Assembly: GCA_039820405.1 (NCBI GenBank)
Contig: JBCBQC010000002.1
Span: 1-64,000, forward strand
Reading direction: 5' to 3'
Source of the DNA: CALLVY01 sp937899855
Lineage (GTDB): Bacteria; Bacteroidota; Bacteroidia; Chitinophagales; Saprospiraceae
Length of the DNA: 64,000 nucleotides
Shown here: piece after piece, positions 44,022 through 51,847 of the stretch
Position numbering within the stretch: position 1 is the first letter of the stretch
How the letters are laid out: each line of letters starts with the position of its first letter
Notes under the pieces: generated by a model
Told to the model about the DNA's origin: nothing
Seen by the model: only the letters and a program-made list of their open reading frames with translations
The model's database searches: none
Position numbers and translations under genes: made by a program

Positions 44022-45278
44022 TCAAGCAAAGCGCGGATAGTAGCGCAGCAGCACGGCGGCCGAAGCCAGCAGAAAGAGGCTGAGTAGCGCCGTGGCGTAA
44101 ACGATGTGCTGGTCCTGTTGAAAAAAGGCCAGCGAAAACAAACTGAGAAACAGGATGCGAAAGGTGATATTGGTCAGAAAGAAGATGCTGTTGGCCCGAC
44201 CGTAGACCTGATTGGGAATCTGCTGGAACAGATAGGTGATCCGCAAAATCCGCGTCCCGGCGTTGGCGATGCCAAAGAGTAACAAAACGACGTACAGCAA
44301 GAACACCGAGGAGTTGAAGGTCATTAGCGCGCACAGGCCCCCACCGAGTAAGGTGAGGAAAATAATCGCCTGGGGAATGGTGAAGGGCTGAAAAATCCGA
44401 CGGATGGCCAGCCCCGCAAACACGGCTCCGAAGGCGTAGAATACCTCCGAGATGGCGTACACATCTCCCCCCGCCTCCAGCTGCTGGTTGACGTAGATGG
44501 CCAGGACAAAAAAACTCAGAATCAGGGTGGCCACAAAATTGGAATAGGAGGCCACCCCAAAAATAAAAATGTTGGTATGCTGCCGAAGGTAGCGATAGCC
44601 CATACTCAGCTGGGTGCGGATACTGGTATTTTCGACTTCCCGGTGGACGAGGGCTTCGAAGGAAATAAGGGCGATGATGCCCAGGGCTACAAAATAGGTG
44701 GCCGCATCCATGGCAAAGATTTCGTGGATTTCCCAAGCCGCTATCCGCCAACCAAAGGGCAGGGTCCAACCCAGAAAGGTCCAGGACTCTCCGCCACTGC
44801 CCTCCAACAGGAAGGCCGCCCCCGCCCCCGCCATCATACTCGATACTTGTCCCTGGATCTCGATGTAGGAAGTGATCTTCCCGTAGTACCGCGGCTCCGA
44901 AATTTCCTGGACAAAAGCGTAAAGGGTGGGATAGTGGATGTTGTAGTTGAAAAAGGTCATCATAAACACCAGGGCCACCCAAAACCAGGCGAGCCCCTCC
45001 CCCACAAAACCCCGGTACGCAATCATCGAGAGCAGGGTGCCACAGACGAGGGTAATCCCCAAAAAGAGGTGTTTGCGGTTGTAGCGATCCACCAGCAAGC
45101 CGCTGTAGGGGGCCCAAAACAGCATCCCGACATTGGTCAGGATGTAGATGAGTCCAAAGCGTGACATATCACCCTGCTCGGCAAAATACCAGGGGATGGA
45201 GATCATGCTGATGCCCTGTGCCACGCCCGAGATGGTGTTGGCAATAAAGAGCAAAATGATGGCGGACAGATTTTTCAA
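44022..45278 (-). CDS. major facilitator superfamily transporter
   Basis: Membrane protein of 418 residues with about 12 helices. The motif PYSGLLVDRYNRKHLFLG between helices 2 and 3 is the MFS signature. It resembles the MFS_3/EntS-like exporter group, but no substrate can be given. The frame begins with TTG at 45278; the next Met is well inside helix 1, so the TTG is accepted. It starts 10 bases after the DUF4286 gene, suggesting one transcript. Confidence 0.88.
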   Translation of the reverse strand: MKNLSAIILLFIANTISGVAQGISMISIPWYFAEQGDMSRFGLIYILTNVGMLFWAPYSGLLVDRYNRKHLFLGITLVCGTLLSMIAYRGFVGEGLAWFWVALVFMMTFFNYNIHYPTLYAFVQEISEPRYYGKITSYIEIQGQVSSMMAGAGAAFLLEGSGGESWTFLGWTLPFGWRIAAWEIHEIFAMDAATYFVALGIIALISFEALVHREVENTSIRTQLSMGYRYLRQHTNIFIFGVASYSNFVATLILSFFVLAIYVNQQLEAGGDVYAISEVFYAFGAVFAGLAIRRIFQPFTIPQAIIFLTLLGGGLCALMTFNSSVFLLYVVLLLFGIANAGTRILRITYLFQQIPNQVYGRANSIFFLTNITFRILFLSLFSLAFFQQDQHIVYATALLSLFLLASAAVLLRYYPRFA

Positions 45279-45287
45279 GACGGCGGT

Positions 45288-45587
45288 TTAGAGCACTTCC
45301 AGGAGGCTGCGGAAAGCCACGTAGCGATCGCGGTAGCGTTGCCGGTGATCGGCTTGGAGCGCCGCGGCGTGTTCTTTTTGATAACGTTCGAGCGTAGCCA
45401 GGTCCGGGCAGGAATACTGCACCGAATAGGTACGGCCATCGCTTTCGTCGACCAGGACGCGGCAGAGGCGATAATCGGTAAACAGGCCCGTCTTCATGAC
45501 CTCGGGAATGTGAACCCGACGCATCCACACCAGCCATTCGTCGGCCACCTCGGGGTCGATCTTGATCGTTACGTTGTACAATATCAT
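45288..45587 (-). CDS. DUF4286 family protein
   Basis: Protein of 99 residues from the ATG at 45587; the longer start at 45596 is a TTG. The sequence MILYNVTIKIDPEVADEWLVWMRRVHIPEVM is the usual start of DUF4286, a ferredoxin-like dimeric alpha-beta barrel fold found almost only in Bacteroidota. Function unknown. It lies between the TPR protein and the MFS gene on the same strand. Confidence 0.92.
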   Translation of the reverse strand: MILYNVTIKIDPEVADEWLVWMRRVHIPEVMKTGLFTDYRLCRVLVDESDGRTYSVQYSCPDLATLERYQKEHAAALQADHRQRYRDRYVAFRSLLEVL

Positions 45588-45611
45588 GGTGCTCAATGTG
45601 CTTGGTGAACG

Positions 45612-47417
45612 CTACTGGACCTCGTCGCCGCGCAGGGAGCGAAAGCGCTTGCGGGCCTCGACGGCAAAGGTACTTCCCGAGTATTCGATGAACAACTTTT
45701 CGTAAAGTTGCTTAGCCGTTTCTACATCGTTGAGTTGGTTTTCGTTCAAATCGGCCAGTAGAAACAGGGCATTGTCTGCCCGGATGCCATCGGGATAGTC
45801 ATCGACAATGCTTTGCAGCATATCAACAGCTTGGGTGTACTCGCGCTTCTTGAGGTAAATTCCCGCTTTGGTATACAGTACGTCATCGTCGAGCGAGTGC
45901 TCGGGGAATTGCTGGAGCAGGGTATCCAATTTGAGAAAAGCCTCGGAAAAGCGATTTTGAAACACCAGCAGATCGGCCTCCGCGTAGAGGTGCAGGGGCG
46001 TAGCCGTGGTATCGAGGCCCAGGTTGTCGAGGATAAAAATGGACAGATCGAGGGCATCGTTGGCGATCAATTTGGAGGTCGAGGCCTTGAGGACGTCAAA
46101 TTGGGCCTGGGCCCACTGGAAGTCTCCCGCGTAGTAGGACAGCTTGGCGTTGCGCAAGCGGGCTTCGTGGCCAAGGAGCTCCTCGGCAAAGGCCTTATCG
46201 ACCTGCGAATAGAGCAGGGTGGCCTCCCAGATTTCCCCCTTCATCAGGTAAAAGTCCGCCAGGCTGAGCTTGGCCTCGGCGCGTAGTTTGGGGCGCAAGC
46301 CCGGGTAAGCGATCAGCTCTTCCAGGAGCTGAATGGCTTTGTTTTGATTGTTGAGGTAAAAGGCTTCCAAATCCGCCAGCTCCGCCACGATGCTGGCCGT
46401 GGTTTTGTTGCGACCAAACTCATCCAAAAAGGATTCGTACTCCTTCTCCAATTGGGCCAAATCCGCCATCGAATAGCGGTAGCCCTCCACGATTTGGCTG
46501 CGCTTACACCGGAGCAATTCGCGCTTGGCCTCGATGTAAAAACTCGACAGCTCCCCCTTCTCCTCGATGATGTATTCGTAGGCCATGATGGCCGATCCGT
46601 AATCCTTATCGTTGGCCGCAATACCGGCCAGCTGGTAAATCCGAGCGCCGTTTTCCTTTTGGCGCCGGTCGATGGCCTTGACCTGACGAAAGGCCGCGGG
46701 ATAATCCTTGCGCTGGATAAACAGCCAACTGAGCAGCTCCCCGTAGTAGAGGGCTTCGGTGTCCTCCTGGATGCGATCGTACAACTGGGCTTGTAGCTCC
46801 AGGTAGCCGTCTTCGCTGAGGTTGCGTTGGAAAAGCGTCTGCATCGACTTGAGCCGATTGGGATTGTCGGCCAGGCTATTGAGGTAATTTTCGATCATCT
46901 TCGGCACGTCGCCCTTACGGCGGTAGAGGTCGCCGAGGTTATAGGAAAATACGCGTTTGTCCTTGAGTAGGGTGGCTCCCTGCTCGAAGGTGGCAATGGC
47001 CAGCTCGTACTTGGTCAGATTGGTAAACGCATTGGCCAATTTGATGATCGAAAAGCGATCGGCCGGTAATTTTTTGATGGCCCGTTCGTACTGCTCCTGC
47101 GCCTCCGCCTCGCGGTACTGGCGCTCAAACAGGTTGCCGTAGGTGACGTACAGTTGGATCTTTTTGGGTTTTTTCTTGATCTCCTTGCGAATGATTTTAT
47201 CGCATTCCTCGTACTGCTCCAAAGCGATCATACAGTCGATGTAGCGGTTGAAGTAAAAATCGTTTTTGGCATTGGTGCCGTACAGTTTTTGGTAGAGCAC
47301 ACTCGCCTTTTCAAATTCCCCACTTTGGTAGTACTGTTGGGCCAGCCGGGGATCCTGCCCCGAGCTGAGGAAGGGGAGCAATAGGAAGAGGGGAAGGATA
47401 AATTTCCACGGAGTCAT
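45612..47417 (-). CDS. secreted TPR-repeat protein
   Basis: Protein of 601 residues from the ATG at 47417, which begins the signal peptide (PWKFILPLFLLLPFLSSGQ); a longer TTG start is rejected. The chain is almost entirely tetratricopeptide repeats (QYYQSGEFEKASVLYQKL, YNLGDLYRRKGDVPKMIENY, LEELIAYPGLRPKLRAEAKLSLADFYL). The C-terminal part (EHSLDDDVLYTKAGIYLKKREYTQAVDMLQ) resembles BamD/YfiO-type repeats. It is a likely envelope scaffold of unknown partner. Confidence 0.85.
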   Translation of the reverse strand: MTPWKFILPLFLLLPFLSSGQDPRLAQQYYQSGEFEKASVLYQKLYGTNAKNDFYFNRYIDCMIALEQYEECDKIIRKEIKKKPKKIQLYVTYGNLFERQYREAEAQEQYERAIKKLPADRFSIIKLANAFTNLTKYELAIATFEQGATLLKDKRVFSYNLGDLYRRKGDVPKMIENYLNSLADNPNRLKSMQTLFQRNLSEDGYLELQAQLYDRIQEDTEALYYGELLSWLFIQRKDYPAAFRQVKAIDRRQKENGARIYQLAGIAANDKDYGSAIMAYEYIIEEKGELSSFYIEAKRELLRCKRSQIVEGYRYSMADLAQLEKEYESFLDEFGRNKTTASIVAELADLEAFYLNNQNKAIQLLEELIAYPGLRPKLRAEAKLSLADFYLMKGEIWEATLLYSQVDKAFAEELLGHEARLRNAKLSYYAGDFQWAQAQFDVLKASTSKLIANDALDLSIFILDNLGLDTTATPLHLYAEADLLVFQNRFSEAFLKLDTLLQQFPEHSLDDDVLYTKAGIYLKKREYTQAVDMLQSIVDDYPDGIRADNALFLLADLNENQLNDVETAKQLYEKLFIEYSGSTFAVEARKRFRSLRGDEVQ

Positions 47418-47533
47418 AGGAACATCGGTTTGTTCGGTCAATATTGCAAACGGGAGGTGAGGGCGTTTTTACCCATTCCATTAGAACGGAAATACGGTGG
47501 AAAAGTTGCCCCCGGGGAGGGGGAGGGATCAAA

Positions 47534-47573
47534 CAAAACGGCTATTTCCGGGGTAATGGAAATAGCCGTTTTG
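47534..47573 (-). terminator. terminator of tonB
   Basis: Perfect 16-bp stem CAAAACGGCTATTTCC / GGAAATAGCCGTTTTG with an 8-base loop, directly after the tonB stop on the minus strand and followed by TTTG. Confidence 0.82.
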
Positions 47574-47592
47574 GAATGGGTTGGGTTCTGGC

Positions 47593-48525
47593 TTACTCCA
47601 GCTTGAATTTTACGGGCAAGTTGAAGTATACTTTTACGGGCTTACCCCGCTGCTTACCAGGATTCCACTTCTTGGACATGTTGTTCATCAGCTTTACCAC
47701 GCGGAGGGCTTCGGCACCACACTGGGCTCCGATGTCCCGCACGATTTGCGGATCTTTTACACTACCGTCCTTGTCGACTACGAAGCGGATTACGGTGGTT
47801 CCTTCGACCCCATTTTCCCGAGCGATGGGGGGGTATTTGATGTTGCTGTAGATAAACTCCAACATCTTCTTTTGGGAGCACTGCTTGCGCTTGTTCTTGT
47901 CCGATTCGTTTTCGCAACCGGGGAATTCGGGCATCTGCTCTACCACCTGGAAGATTTCTTCTACCTCCGGCTCTGGTGGTGGTGGCGGCGGTGGGGGTGG
48001 TGGGGGCGGAGCTTCCTTAACGGGTTCGGGAGCTTCGACTACCGTTTCCTCCTCCACGGATTGATCCACGAATTCGGGCTCGTCTTCTTCGACAATTTCT
48101 TCATCCGGTACCTCCTCGATCACCGGTGGTGGGGGCGGTGGCGGGGGGGGCGGCGGTTCGGCCGTCCGGGGGGGTTCAATCTCGATATCATCCTCGATCT
48201 CCAAAGCGCCTTCCGGGATATTGACTTCCGCGTCGAACTGAGTCCAGCTAAAGGCCAGAATCGTAATGCCTAAAGCACACAGCATACCGAAGTTCAGCAG
48301 CGTACCACTCATCTTAAAGGCATCCACCTCCGGGTACTTGTTGCGGCCGTCCAGAGGCGACGTACGGGGTCTTTCCGAGAATTTTGCGGCCAGATCATCG
48401 GAATCACTGTTGTTGAAGCGATTCCTTAGGAAGAGTATCAACCCAACGATCACCACGGCAATCATCACAATGGACATTGCTAGTGATGAGCCCGAGACCG
48501 CTGGCATCTCCATTAAGAACATCAT
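47593..48525 (-). CDS. tonB: TonB-family energy transducer
   Basis: Protein of 310 residues. Unlike classical TonB it has two predicted membrane helices: SIVMIAVVIVGLILFL (about 18-34) and LLNFGMLCALGITILAF (about 75-92). Two long poly-proline tracts (11 and 12 Pro), separated by an acidic linker, would span the periplasm. The C-terminal TonB domain (IKYPPIARENGVEGTTVIRFVVDKDGSVKDPQIVRDIG, VYFNLPVKFKLE) contacts outer-membrane receptors. The Cys residues in MPEFPGCENESDKNKRKQCSQ may pair. It lies 6 bases after the VanZ gene. Confidence 0.92.
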   Translation of the reverse strand: MMFLMEMPAVSGSSLAMSIVMIAVVIVGLILFLRNRFNNSDSDDLAAKFSERPRTSPLDGRNKYPEVDAFKMSGTLLNFGMLCALGITILAFSWTQFDAEVNIPEGALEIEDDIEIEPPRTAEPPPPPPPPPPPVIEEVPDEEIVEEDEPEFVDQSVEEETVVEAPEPVKEAPPPPPPPPPPPPEPEVEEIFQVVEQMPEFPGCENESDKNKRKQCSQKKMLEFIYSNIKYPPIARENGVEGTTVIRFVVDKDGSVKDPQIVRDIGAQCGAEALRVVKLMNNMSKKWNPGKQRGKPVKVYFNLPVKFKLE

Positions 48526-48531
48526 ATCTGG

Positions 48532-48903
48532 TCAAGTTTTGATAATAAAATACTTAGCATAGAGGAACCATCCCAAGATGGCACCGATAATATTAGCAAT
48601 AATATCCAATACTTCAAAATATCTCCCGGGGAAAAAGGTCCACTGCATGACCTCCATTGCGATTCCGTAGAGGGCGCTTCCCAACACCGTTACCCACACC
48701 GTAGTTGTCGACCATTGCCCCCCCGATTGGAAAGCGCGCAGGGTCAGCAGGACGAGCACTCCGTAGACGAAGGCGTGTCCAAATTTGTCGGGCGAAAACA
48801 GGTCCCACCAGTGTGACGGTAGGGGAATGCCCGGCCCCGAGGACAGGATTAGGATCAGGATGGCCCAGGCGATGGCTGGTAAAAAGCGGATCCAGGATTT
48901 CAT
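48532..48903 (-). CDS. VanZ-family membrane protein
   Basis: Membrane protein of 123 residues with four helices and the VanZ-type pattern DKFGHAFVYGVLVLLTLRAF and EVMQWTFFPGRYFEVLDIIANIIGAILGW. The biochemical role of the family is not established. Its place between gcvH and tonB on one strand is a typical Bacteroidota arrangement. Confidence 0.9.
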   Translation of the reverse strand: MKSWIRFLPAIAWAILILILSSGPGIPLPSHWWDLFSPDKFGHAFVYGVLVLLTLRAFQSGGQWSTTTVWVTVLGSALYGIAMEVMQWTFFPGRYFEVLDIIANIIGAILGWFLYAKYFIIKT

Positions 48904-48999
48904 TATTGCTATTCAGAGGCCGACTTTTGGCCCCGTTTTGATCGTACAATGGGAAAGATGCACCTTCTTTTGATTTTGGTGGGTCGCTCCATCATTTTT

Positions 49000-49389
49000 T
49001 TACGCCACGATGGCGGTGTAGGCTTTATCGTCGAGTAGGGCCTCCACATCGGCGGGGTTGTCCAGCTCGATTTTGACGATCCACCCCTGGCCGTAGGGAT
49101 CATCATTGATGATGGCGGGGTTGTCGTTTCCATCCGCATCCAGCTCGAGATTGAACTCCAGGATTTTTCCCTTGACGGGCATGTACAACTCGGAGGTCGT
49201 CTTAACGGCTTCGACCGTTCCGAAGGCCTCGCCACTGTCCAATTCCTCCCCTACCGTATCCACTTCCACGTAGACCAATTCTCCCAGCTCCCCCTGGGCA
49301 AAATCCGTAATTCCAACGTAAGCAGTCTGGCCATCGATCCGCAGCCATTCGTGTTCTTCCGTGTATTTGAGCTCAGCAGGAATGTTCAT
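49000..49389 (-). CDS. gcvH: glycine cleavage system H protein
   Basis: Lipoyl carrier protein of 129 residues from the ATG at 49389; 51 bases of open frame upstream are ignored because the family start is MNIPAELKYTEEHEW. The lipoyl-accepting Lys is in GTVEAVKTTSELYMP (about residue 63). It shuttles the aminomethyl group between the P, T and L proteins of glycine cleavage; none of those genes is nearby. Confidence 0.95.
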   Translation of the reverse strand: MNIPAELKYTEEHEWLRIDGQTAYVGITDFAQGELGELVYVEVDTVGEELDSGEAFGTVEAVKTTSELYMPVKGKILEFNLELDADGNDNPAIINDDPYGQGWIVKIELDNPADVEALLDDKAYTAIVA

Positions 49390-49494
49390 AGTAATTTGGT
49401 TTTGTGATTGATAATGGTGCTTCCTTCCAAAGCAGCCCAAAAATAATTTTTTTTTGGAGCATTCCGGAAAAATCCATCACTTTTCCCCCAACGA

Positions 49495-49530
49495 ACGAAG
49501 CGATGCCTTCCGGGGAGGGCATCGCTTCGT
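49495..49530 (-). terminator. hairpin after citrate synthase gene
   Basis: ACGAAGCGATGCC and GGCATCGCTTCGT form a perfect 13-bp stem with a 10-base loop, 26 bases after the citrate synthase stop. The tail on the minus strand is not T-rich at once, so termination could be less efficient. Confidence 0.65.
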
Positions 49531-49555
49531 CGACGGTGTAAATGGGGGGCACTGG

Positions 49556-50878
49556 CTAGCTGTTGACGGCCTCTTCCTGTTGCTTGAGGAAGTTGACCAT
49601 CCACTCCGTCGTCACCGACTTGGGACGTTCCAGTGGGAAGCCCAGCGCCCGTGACCAACAAAGTTGGGAAAGTACGCCGAGGGCACGCGAAACGCCAAAC
49701 AATACGGTGTAGAAGCTATACTCAGTCAGCCCGTAGTGGACGAGGATGGCACCGGAGTGGGCATCGACGTTGGGCCAGGGGTTTTTCACCTTACCCAGCC
49801 CCTGTAAAATCGGGGGAATGACCTCAAAACACTGCCAGATCACGTTGACCACCTCCGAGTCCTGGATGTACTCCTCGGCAAAGCGCTTCTGCGCAATGAA
49901 CCGGGGATCGGGCTGGCGGAGGACGGCGTGCCCGTAGCCGGGAATCACCTGGCCGGACGCCAGCGTGTCGTTGACGTAAGCGGCAATCTGTTCGTTGGTG
50001 GGGGTCTTGGTGCCGAGCTGGTCGGTCATGCGGAACACCCATTTGATGACCTCCTGATTGGCCAAGCCGTGCAGGGGGCCCGCTAGTGCGTTCATCCCTG
50101 CGGACATGGAGTAGTAGGAGTCGCTAAGCGTCGACCCGACCAGGTGCGTGGTGTGAGCCGAGGCGTTGCCCCCTTCGTGATCGGCGTGGATGGTCAGGTA
50201 GAGCCGCATAAAATCTTGGAAGTCGGCTCCTTCAACGCCGAGCATTCGGGCAAAGTTGGCGCCCCAATCGAGGCTGTGATCGGGGGCGATGTGGTCGCCA
50301 TTGTGGTAGGTACGGCGGTAGATGTACGCCGCTACCTGAGGCAGCCGCGCGATCAGGTTCATCGTATCTTCGTAGGTGGGCTCCCAGTAGTCGTGCTTGT
50401 TGATGCCTTCGGAATAGCGTTGGGCAAAATTACTCGTCGTCTGCATGGAAGCGATGGCGATGGTAAATTGCGTCATGGGGTGGGTATCGACGGGCAGGGC
50501 GTCGAGCGCCTTGAAGGTGTGTTCGGGAATGGCACTCCGGCTGGCCCACTGATCCGTCAGCCACTGCACTTCTTCGGCCGTTGGAATTTCGCCGACCAAC
50601 ATCAACCAGAACAAACCCTCGGGCAGGGGCTCCCGACCACTGCCGGTGGGCAGCAGCTCCCGCAATTGGGGAATGGAGTAACCGCGAAAGCGAATCCCTT
50701 CGATCGCATCGAGCTGGGAAGTTTCCCAAACCATACTTTTGACACCGCGCATACCGCCGTAGACCTGCTTGAGGGTAACTTCGTCTACTTTGGTTGAGCC
50801 TTGTGCTTTGAGGAGTGCTTTAATTTCTGTTTTTAACTGAGCGGATTTGTCTTGGAATTTCTGTTTCAGCGGGTCCAT
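49556..50878 (-). CDS. gltA: citrate synthase, mitochondrial-like type
   Basis: Enzyme of 440 residues that joins acetyl-CoA and oxaloacetate to start the citric acid cycle. Catalytic residues are visible: His in GNASAHTTHLVGS, His in GPLHGLANQEV and Asp in NVDAHSG. The motifs GGMRGVKSMVWETSQLD, FRGYSIPQL and PLPEGLFWLM are those of the eukaryotic (mitochondrial) form rather than the usual bacterial hexameric GltA. This type is known from some Bacteroidota and is usually a dimer; both points are family knowledge. It is monocistronic. Confidence 0.95.
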   Translation of the reverse strand: MDPLKQKFQDKSAQLKTEIKALLKAQGSTKVDEVTLKQVYGGMRGVKSMVWETSQLDAIEGIRFRGYSIPQLRELLPTGSGREPLPEGLFWLMLVGEIPTAEEVQWLTDQWASRSAIPEHTFKALDALPVDTHPMTQFTIAIASMQTTSNFAQRYSEGINKHDYWEPTYEDTMNLIARLPQVAAYIYRRTYHNGDHIAPDHSLDWGANFARMLGVEGADFQDFMRLYLTIHADHEGGNASAHTTHLVGSTLSDSYYSMSAGMNALAGPLHGLANQEVIKWVFRMTDQLGTKTPTNEQIAAYVNDTLASGQVIPGYGHAVLRQPDPRFIAQKRFAEEYIQDSEVVNVIWQCFEVIPPILQGLGKVKNPWPNVDAHSGAILVHYGLTEYSFYTVLFGVSRALGVLSQLCWSRALGFPLERPKSVTTEWMVNFLKQQEEAVNS

Positions 50879-51000
50879 TTAGAGTTGTTGATTTGGAAAA
50901 TTTGGTTCTGTGATATTAACAATTTACAAAAAAGGAGTGTTTTTTCCTCGGTGGGTAAAAATAGTACTTTTTCATTTCTTATCCATATATATATGGTGTT

Positions 51001-51008
51001 ACCTTTGG
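51001..51008 (+). promoter_or_regulatory. candidate -7 box TACCTTTG
   Basis: TACCTTTG matches TANNTTTG and lies 39 bases before the DUF3109 start. TTTC at 50976-50979 is 21 bases upstream as a weak -33 box. Confidence 0.45.
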
Positions 51009-51047
51009 CAATTTAAGCCCCCCGGACTTTTTAAAAAAATAGCTTCC

Positions 51048-51626
51048 ATGCTGATCATTCAGGACGTGCTGATCCACGACGATGTCGTACAAGAAAAATT
51101 TCTTTGCCAGCTCGACGCCTGCCAAGGGGCGTGTTGTTGGGAAGGCGACTGGGGCGCTCCGCTCGAAGCGGAGGAGATTCCCATTTTGGTCGAGCTGCTG
51201 GATCGCATTCGGCCCTACCTCACCCCCGAAGGCCGGGCCGTCATCGAAGAGAAGGGCCCGGCCGTCTACTACGAAGAACCCGGCGAATACGGGACCTCCC
51301 TACTCGACAACGGCGCCTGTAGTTTTCTCACCTACAATGCCCTGGGCATCGCGCAGTGTGGTATCGAACAAGCTTACAACGACGGGGCAGTCGACTTTAA
51401 GAAACCCATCTCCTGCCACCTTTACCCCATCCGCATCCACACCAACCCGGAGGTCAACTTCGAAGCCCTCAACTACGACCGTTGGGACATCTGCTCGGCC
51501 GCCTGTAGCAACGGCGCCAAGGCCAAACTCCCCCTCTACCGCTTCGCCCGCGAAGCCCTGATCCGCAAGTACGGCGAAGAATTCTACGAAGAGCTCGACG
51601 CCGCAGCCCAACACCTTGAGAAATAA
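51048..51626 (+). CDS. DUF3109 family Cys-rich protein
   Basis: The frame opens at 50910, but the family start is MLIIQDVLIHDDVVQEKFLCQLDACQGACCWEGDWGAPL, so the ATG at 51048 is used, giving 192 residues. Conserved Cys residues occur in CQLDACQGACC, NGACSFLTYNALGIAQCGIEQAY, ISCHLYPIR and DICSAAC. Together they suggest a metal or iron-sulfur site in the cytoplasm, as in the related YkgJ-type zinc/iron-chelating domain. Function unknown. Confidence 0.9.
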   Translation: MLIIQDVLIHDDVVQEKFLCQLDACQGACCWEGDWGAPLEAEEIPILVELLDRIRPYLTPEGRAVIEEKGPAVYYEEPGEYGTSLLDNGACSFLTYNALGIAQCGIEQAYNDGAVDFKKPISCHLYPIRIHTNPEVNFEALNYDRWDICSAACSNGAKAKLPLYRFAREALIRKYGEEFYEELDAAAQHLEK

Positions 51627-51658
51627 ACGCTTGCGCGCCCTCCCCCACCGGAAAAAAT

Positions 51659-51690
51659 TTTGATTTTAAGTGCCAAAGACGCTACCTTTG
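51659..51690 (+). promoter_or_regulatory. Bacteroidota-type promoter of the PPIase gene
   Basis: TTTG at 51659-51662, a 20-base spacer and TACCTTTG at 51683-51690 fit the consensus TTTG-N19-21-TANNTTTG exactly. The leader to the start codon would be about 150 bases. Confidence 0.7.
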
Positions 51691-51847
51691 CATGGATTTT
51701 TTCCAAAGGTAGATCCGATCCCCACCCCGATGGGAGCAACCTGAGGTCCTTTCCTACGTAAGAACCCTTCAATCAGGCTTTTACAAAAGGGAAAAATCGC
51801 AACCTATTAAACAATCATCAACACACTCGTAAAAAGAATAGTACAGA

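Noticed and set aside
43954..45117. 387-codon frame on the same strand as the MFS gene
   Set aside because: It is the MFS gene read in another frame; the real frame has the MFS signature and 12 helices.
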